Source: Clostridia bacterium (GTDB lineage: Bacteria > Bacillota > Clostridia > Lachnospirales > Lachnospiraceae). From it: a stretch of DNA of 64,000 nt. This document shows, one piece after another, positions 59,400 to 64,000 of this stretch. The DNA is taken from assembly GCA_910576325.1 (NCBI GenBank), contig CAJTIM010000005.1, positions 62,001-126,000 on the forward strand. Reading direction: 5' to 3'. Made by a program: the position numbers and the translations under genes. Each line of letters begins with the position of its first letter. The stretch's first letter is position 1. A model generated the notes under the pieces. That model saw only the letters and a list, made by a program, of their open reading frames with translations. It was not told the DNA's origin and made no database searches.

Positions 59400-60854
59400 G
59401 TGAAATTCTCTTATAAAATCTTGCTGAGCTGTATTATTACCATGGCGGCGGCATTGGGAATCGGCGGATATTTCTTTGTGAATAACGTGTTTGAGGCATC
59501 CATGGAGCGGGAAATGGGGCAGGCGGCGGACGAGAATAATATTCTGCAGTTTGCATTTGAAACAGCGGCCCTCAATATTCCGGCCAAGTATGATTTGCTT
59601 CAGAACTCCGCAGTAAAGGAGATTGGGGCAAATCTGGAGAAACGGGGAGAGGGCACGGGGCGCCTTCTGCGCCTTTCCGATGAAAACCGTGAGGTCCTCT
59701 ATGCCAGTGAGGGATTTGTGGAGGATACACAGCTTCTTGCCAGTATTGAGAAGCAGACAAGAGCCTATCAGGTGATCCACCCGGACGATCATTACTACAT
59801 ACAGACGGGTGCGGAGATTACGGCGCTTGACCGCACCCTGTATCTGGAAACCATGCGGGATGTGACGGCGGTTTATGAGGAGCGTACAAGAGGATTTTCC
59901 GTTTACCGGAATTTGACGCTGCTGATTCTTGTAGTGAGCTCAGTGATTATGTTTTTCATTTCCACCTGGCTGACAAGGCCCATACGTCTTCTGACAAAAG
60001 CCACCAAGAAAATGACGGATGGAGATTACAGCTACCGTGCGGAGCAGGTAAGCACGGACGAAATGGGGCAGCTCACCCATGACTTCAACCATATGGCCGG
60101 GGTGCTGGAGGAAAATATTCATGAGCTGGAGGCGGAAGTACAGGCCAGGGAGGATTTCATTGCGGCCTTTTCCCATGAATTAAAGACGCCCCTTACGGCG
60201 GTGATCGGATATGCGGATCTGCTGCGCTCCCGAAAGCTCGACGAGGAGAAGCATTTTCTCTCAGCCAATTATATTTATACGGAGGGGAAGCGCCTGGAGG
60301 CCATGTCCCTGCGGCTTCTGGACATTATTGTGACCAAGCGCGGAGTACTGGAGCCCCAGGAGATGGATGCGGAGGTACTGTTTGCCTATCTGAAGGATAT
60401 GTATGGAGAGCAGCAGAAGCATCCCTTCACCTTCCGGTATGAGTCGGGCCGCATTTACGGAGAGGTGGATCTTCTGAAATCCATCCTTTTGAATTTGGCG
60501 GATAATGCCTGCAAAGCTTCGGAAGAGGGGAAGACCATTGAGGTTCTGGGGGAAAAACGCAGGGAGGGATATTTCTTTGCGGTGAAGGATGAGGGTGTGG
60601 GCATCTCGGAGGAGGACTGCCGGCGGATAACGGAGGCATTTTACATGGTGGACAAATCCCGTTCCAGAAGCCACAACGGCGCCGGTCTGGGTCTGGCGCT
60701 CTGTTCGGAGATTTTGAAGCTTCACGGGAGCAGGCTGGAGATAAGAAGTACCCTGGGGAAGGGAAGCACCTTTGCATTTGTGATTCCTTATCCAGCGGAA
60801 GCGGACGGCGGTGCAGCGGAGAGCCATGTGAGGCAGACAGAAGATATCCGGTAA
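59400..60854 (+). CDS. Sensor histidine kinase
   Basis: 484 residues from a GTG at 59400, chosen for GGAGGT six nt upstream; the open frame extends back to 59361 without a ribosome site. Two membrane helices bracket a sensor domain of about 145 residues; HAMP follows, then HisKA with F-S-H-E-L-K-T-P-L (His259) and HATPase with N-L-A-D-N-A (N box), D-E-G-V-G-I-S and G-A-G-L-G-L-A. Forms a pair with the upstream response regulator, 118 nt away. Confidence 0.96.
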   Translation: MKFSYKILLSCIITMAAALGIGGYFFVNNVFEASMEREMGQAADENNILQFAFETAALNIPAKYDLLQNSAVKEIGANLEKRGEGTGRLLRLSDENREVLYASEGFVEDTQLLASIEKQTRAYQVIHPDDHYYIQTGAEITALDRTLYLETMRDVTAVYEERTRGFSVYRNLTLLILVVSSVIMFFISTWLTRPIRLLTKATKKMTDGDYSYRAEQVSTDEMGQLTHDFNHMAGVLEENIHELEAEVQAREDFIAAFSHELKTPLTAVIGYADLLRSRKLDEEKHFLSANYIYTEGKRLEAMSLRLLDIIVTKRGVLEPQEMDAEVLFAYLKDMYGEQQKHPFTFRYESGRIYGEVDLLKSILLNLADNACKASEEGKTIEVLGEKRREGYFFAVKDEGVGISEEDCRRITEAFYMVDKSRSRSHNGAGLGLALCSEILKLHGSRLEIRSTLGKGSTFAFVIPYPAEADGGAAESHVRQTEDIR

Positions 60855-60888
60855 GGGATGGGTGCTATACTTGTGAGGAGACAAAAAG

Positions 60889-61728
60889 ATGATAGAACAA
60901 AAGAAAGCAGGAGGTCTGGCGGCAATCGCGCTGACCGTGTTGATTCTGCTTGCGGCAGTTTTGGGACCGGAGCAGATGGCCCGCTACAAGGACCGCTCGG
61001 CTTTAAATGAGATTACTTTTGAGGAAACGGAAAATCTGAATCAAGGTTACCGCTATATTCTGAGCAGCAATGAAAAGCTGTATCTCCTGTCGGAGTGTCT
61101 GAGCCGGCAGGTGCTTCCTGAGAGCGAGCTGAGCGCCGTAACCCGGGCTGAGACAGGCGATGCGGACATGGGCTACGAGGGGCTTATGGGCTCCTACGCT
61201 TTTGTGACGAACCGGCAGGGACCTTCCGGAAAGGAAATTGCGGATGAAGAGATTTTTTCCATATGCAACCAGGAACTTGCGGCATTAAAGGAGCTGGGGA
61301 TACTCTCGGAAAGCGTAAAGGAGGTAGATCCGTCCTCCTACAGCGCCGTGCTGTATTCAGCCATTGACGTGCTGGAGCCGCAGAATAATATGGCCGTGTG
61401 GAGAGTAAGCCTTTCCACCAGCCATCAGAATGCGGACAAGGCCAACCGGCTTATTGATGCCTATATTGATGCGGATTCCGGGAAGATTTACAGCTTTTAT
61501 GCCCGGACGGACAGCCTCTGGTCCCAGATGGACCCGGAGGAGATGATGGATGCCTGGGGCGGATACTTGGGACTTACGGGAAGGGAGGCTTACGATTCGG
61601 ATAATCCTCTGATGGAGACGACACCGGATTTCGTAAAATATCGCTTTCCGGGCATGGAGGAGCGCAGTACAATTGTTACCATTGGATTTTATGAGGGGAT
61701 TAACGAGCTGTTTATCAAATTGACTTGA
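60889..61728 (+). CDS. Membrane-anchored extracytoplasmic protein, unknown function
   Basis: 279 residues with one N-terminal membrane helix (about 8-25) and an outside domain with no motif I recognise. It starts 34 nt after the histidine kinase gene with GAGGAG upstream, and likely belongs to the same operon as an accessory component of the two-component system. Confidence 0.75.
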   Translation: MIEQKKAGGLAAIALTVLILLAAVLGPEQMARYKDRSALNEITFEETENLNQGYRYILSSNEKLYLLSECLSRQVLPESELSAVTRAETGDADMGYEGLMGSYAFVTNRQGPSGKEIADEEIFSICNQELAALKELGILSESVKEVDPSSYSAVLYSAIDVLEPQNNMAVWRVSLSTSHQNADKANRLIDAYIDADSGKIYSFYARTDSLWSQMDPEEMMDAWGGYLGLTGREAYDSDNPLMETTPDFVKYRFPGMEERSTIVTIGFYEGINELFIKLT

Positions 61729-61750
61729 TTCCCGTATGCAGCAGTACAAT

Positions 61751-61828
61751 CAGCTGTCAGTCATTTTCATATCCTGTGTTTAGGCGGTTTACGCACACCG
61801 GATATGGGAACGGTCTGACAGCTGTTTT
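61751..61828 (+). terminator. Terminator of the two-component operon
   Basis: CAGCTGTCAG (61751-61760) pairs with CTGACAGCTG (61815-61824), with inner CATATCC (61768-61774)/GGATATG (61800-61806); TTTT follows. Confidence 0.8.
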
Positions 61829-61985
61829 GTTCCGCACCTTTATAACAGTTCTCCCCAGCATCCCTTTGCCCGATGGGGGTATGGAAAAAAGATGCAAAAA
61901 AGATGCCAAAAATATGAAGTTTTGATGTTGCTCCCGAATATGATGTAGGTAGAAAGTAAAAGCAGGATAAAAAGGGGGCATACAA

Positions 61986-63440
61986 ATGCGGAAATCAGGT
62001 CTGTACCTGTCGGGCCCGTATGGACAATACACAGGAGAATACGGTGATTATATTGAGTGGAGGGAGAAGTCCATAAGCAGGACAGGGAAAAATATTATTA
62101 TCTTTTTACTGGCTGCCGTTATGGCGGTTGTTTCCGTCAATCCCATAGCGGAATACCGGAATCAGATAAAAGCGGCATCCGGTCAGGAATCTCAGGTGTC
62201 TGTGGCAGAAGGTGCTGATAAAGAACAGTTTTTCTTAATTCCGGGGGGACAGCAGGAAACCATACCCGGCGTTCCCGCAGAAAATCTGAAAAAGGAGCCG
62301 GGAGAAACACTGATTCTTCTTGATCCGGGACATGGAGGAGAGGATGAGGGCTGTTCAAGGGAGGGCGCGGAGGAAAAAGAAATCAACCTCCGTATTGCTT
62401 ATCAGCTCCAAAAGAAGCTTTTGGAAATGGGCTATCGTGTGCATCTTACCCGGAACGGCGACCGGGAGCTTACCCTGGAGGAGCGGGCAAAGGAAGCCAA
62501 TGAGACGGGAGCCGATCTCTGCATCAGCCTCCACCAGAATGCAAGCGAGGAGGCAGGCGCGGAAGGGATCGAGATTTGGTACAGCATTCAGAATCAGAAG
62601 GAAGAGAGCGAGCGTCTTTCCCGAATTATCCAAAAATACGCTGTTCAAAGCACGGGAGCCGTTTCCCGGGAGCTGGTGGAAAGCGAGGAGCTCTATGTAA
62701 TCCGTGAGTGCACCATGCCTTCCTGTCTTATTGAAACAGGCTTTCTGACTAACAATGCCGAGCGTAAAAAACTGGAAAGCCCCGAATACCAGGAGCAGCT
62801 GGCAAAGGGCATAGCGGAAGGCATAAACGCCTATCTTCATCCCAAAACCATGTATTTAACCTTCGATGACGGGCCCTCCGAGGAAAATACGGCCAGAATC
62901 CTGGATATTCTGAAGGCCAGAAACATCAAAGCAACCTTCTTTTTGGTAGGCGAAAATGTGGAAAAGCACCCTGAAATGGCAAGAAGAATCGTGCAGGAGG
63001 GTCATACCATCGGAATCCACTGTTACAGCCATGACTACAAAGCTCTGTACGCCAGCACGGACAGCTACCTGGCTGATTTTGAAAAAGCCCGGGAAGCCGT
63101 GAAAGCCGCAACCGGCGTAGAAGCAAAGCTGTTCCGTTTTCCCGGCGGCAGTATCAACGCCCACAACAAAAAAGTCTATCAGCAGATAGCCCGGGAAATG
63201 ACAGACCGCGGTTACATCTATTACGACTGGAATGCAAGCCTGGAAGACGCAGTATCCAACCCAAAACCTGAGACCCTCATCCAAAATGCCGTCACCAGCA
63301 CCCTGGACCGAAAAAAAGTAATCATGCTTGCCCATGACGTAATAAGCGAAACCAACCAATGCCTGGAAGAAATCCTGGATCAATTTCCGGAATACCAAAT
63401 GGAGCCTCTATCCGAAGAAATAGACCCCATCCAATTTTGA
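61986..63440 (+). CDS. Fusion of N-acetylmuramoyl-L-alanine amidase and polysaccharide deacetylase
   Basis: 484 residues. A membrane helix (about 36-52) is followed by an Amidase_3 domain (D-P-G-H-G-G at about 113, E-x-x-x-N-L, S-L-H-Q-N-A-S, E-T-G-F-L-T-N) and, directly fused, a NodB-type deacetylase domain (T-F-D-D-G-P-S at about 293, H-C-Y-S-H, R-F-P-G-G). Amidase cleaves stem peptides from glycan, deacetylase removes N-acetyl groups from murein or another polysaccharide. AAAGGGGGC ribosome site. The domain fusion is uncommon but plausible for cell-wall remodelling. Confidence 0.93.
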   Translation: MRKSGLYLSGPYGQYTGEYGDYIEWREKSISRTGKNIIIFLLAAVMAVVSVNPIAEYRNQIKAASGQESQVSVAEGADKEQFFLIPGGQQETIPGVPAENLKKEPGETLILLDPGHGGEDEGCSREGAEEKEINLRIAYQLQKKLLEMGYRVHLTRNGDRELTLEERAKEANETGADLCISLHQNASEEAGAEGIEIWYSIQNQKEESERLSRIIQKYAVQSTGAVSRELVESEELYVIRECTMPSCLIETGFLTNNAERKKLESPEYQEQLAKGIAEGINAYLHPKTMYLTFDDGPSEENTARILDILKARNIKATFFLVGENVEKHPEMARRIVQEGHTIGIHCYSHDYKALYASTDSYLADFEKAREAVKAATGVEAKLFRFPGGSINAHNKKVYQQIAREMTDRGYIYYDWNASLEDAVSNPKPETLIQNAVTSTLDRKKVIMLAHDVISETNQCLEEILDQFPEYQMEPLSEEIDPIQF

Positions 63441-63507
63441 AAAAGTCTTGTGGCATCTCCTTCTCCACCTCATTTTTTGTCTGGGCATTTTACATATTGA
63501 AGAAATC

Positions 63508-63542
63508 AGCCGGGCTGCGGTGATATCCGAGTCCGGCTTTTC
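63508..63542 (+). terminator. Terminator after the amidase-deacetylase gene
   Basis: AGCCGG (63508-63513) pairs with CCGGCT (63533-63538), followed by TTT. Short but GC-rich stem. Confidence 0.6.
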
Positions 63543-63583
63543 CGGTCGTCTCACCAAATCTCCAACAAAAATTCCCAACACCC

Positions 63584-63612
63584 TTGACGCTAATGCCCAT
63601 TTCCTCTATAAT
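63584..63612 (+). promoter_or_regulatory. Sigma-A promoter for yicC
   Basis: TTGACG (63584-63589), 17-nt spacer, TATAAT (63607-63612), 37 nt before the ATG. Confidence 0.85.
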
Positions 63613-63649
63613 AAATTCCAAATGACCATCATACAGGAGAGAAACCACC

Positions 63650-64000
63650 ATGGTAAAAAGCATGACAGGCTTCGGCCGCTGCGAGGTATCCGAGGGCGAC
63701 CGGAAAATGACGGTAGAGATGAAATCCGTAAACCACAGGTATCTGGATGTAAATATCAAGATGCCCAAAAAGCTGAACTTCTTCGAATCGGCTGTCCGCA
63801 GCCTCCTGAAAACCTACCTCCGGCGGGGAAAGGTAGACCTCTTTATCACCTATGAGGATCTTTCCGAGACAAAGGGAGCATTGCGCTATAACAGAGAGCT
63901 TGCGGCGGAGTATCTGAGATATCTGAAGCAGATGTCGGAGGAATTTGGCCTGGAAAATGATGTGAGCACTTCCGTACTTTCCCGTTATCCGGAGGTTCTG
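63650..64000 (+). CDS. yicC: YicC/YloC-family endoribonuclease, N-terminal part (3' end outside window)
   Basis: 117 codons to the right edge. Starts M-V-K-S-M-T-G-F-G-R, the family signature, followed by V-N-H-R-Y-L-D and L-R-R-G-K-V-D. YicC proteins are endoribonucleases linked to small-RNA turnover. CAGGAGAG precedes the ATG. In Firmicutes the gene typically continues into gmk and rpoZ, outside the window. Confidence 0.93.
   Translation, partial: MVKSMTGFGRCEVSEGDRKMTVEMKSVNHRYLDVNIKMPKKLNFFESAVRSLLKTYLRRGKVDLFITYEDLSETKGALRYNRELAAEYLRYLKQMSEEFGLENDVSTSVLSRYPEVL

Overview
The window looks like the chromosome of a low-GC-lineage Gram-positive anaerobe of the Lachnospiraceae type (Clostridia). 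The evidence is a PASTA-type Ser/Thr kinase followed by rsgA-rpe-thiamine pyrophosphokinase, a six-cysteine SCIFF peptide with its radical SAM maturase next to a fused secDF, single-chain clostridial-type PurL, HemZ, a bifunctional Rel, sigma-A promoters with 17-nt spacers, strong AGGAGG ribosome sites and about 50% GC. I cannot name the species from sequence alone.

Layout. 1-3.4 kb: 3' end of the PASTA kinase, rsgA, rpe, thiN. 3.6-7.3 kb: HPr-like protein, a DinG/XPD-type helicase with an N-terminal nuclease-like region, a LysR regulator. 7.3-21 kb: envelope glycosylation island made of two large YfhO/PTPS-related membrane proteins, one on each side of purL and three tandem polytopic glycosyltransferase paralogues. 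21-27.7 kb: DUF1540 protein, CorC/HlyC-type CBS protein, TIGR04086 membrane protein, scfA-scfB, secDF. 28-41.7 kb: housekeeping run (recJ, apt, rel, MBL hydrolase, hemZ, HD protein, hisS, aspS, DUF1294, glyA). 42-52 kb: accessory region with a broken Rpn-type nuclease gene, Spx/ArsC-like protein, two very different sirtuins (one paired with a macrodomain hydrolase), xpt, YitT, an HxlR/NAD(P)-binding pair, an AAA ATPase, an IS element and many repeats. 52-55.3 kb: DeoR regulator, rhamnulokinase and an orotate-PRTase-like protein. 55.5-61.7 kb: an IbrA/IbrB-like pair, a secreted VCBS-like protein, a response regulator, a histidine kinase and an anchored protein of unknown function, all on the + strand and mostly tightly packed. 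62-64 kb: an amidase-deacetylase fusion and the start of yicC.

The non-coding content is unusually rich: a 117-bp tandem array of paired hairpins before hisS, a 12-copy 38/39-bp array after the YitT gene, a 226-bp near-perfect inverted repeat after secDF, and two families of dispersed palindromes, one hit by the IS (9-bp target duplication) and the other lying inside the Rpn gene. The most interesting protein-level candidates are the IbrA/IbrB-like module with its signalling neighbours, the macrodomain-SirTM pair lacking its usual lipoyl partners, the sirtuin with altered NAD-site motifs, and the glycosyltransferase island with an internal module duplication.
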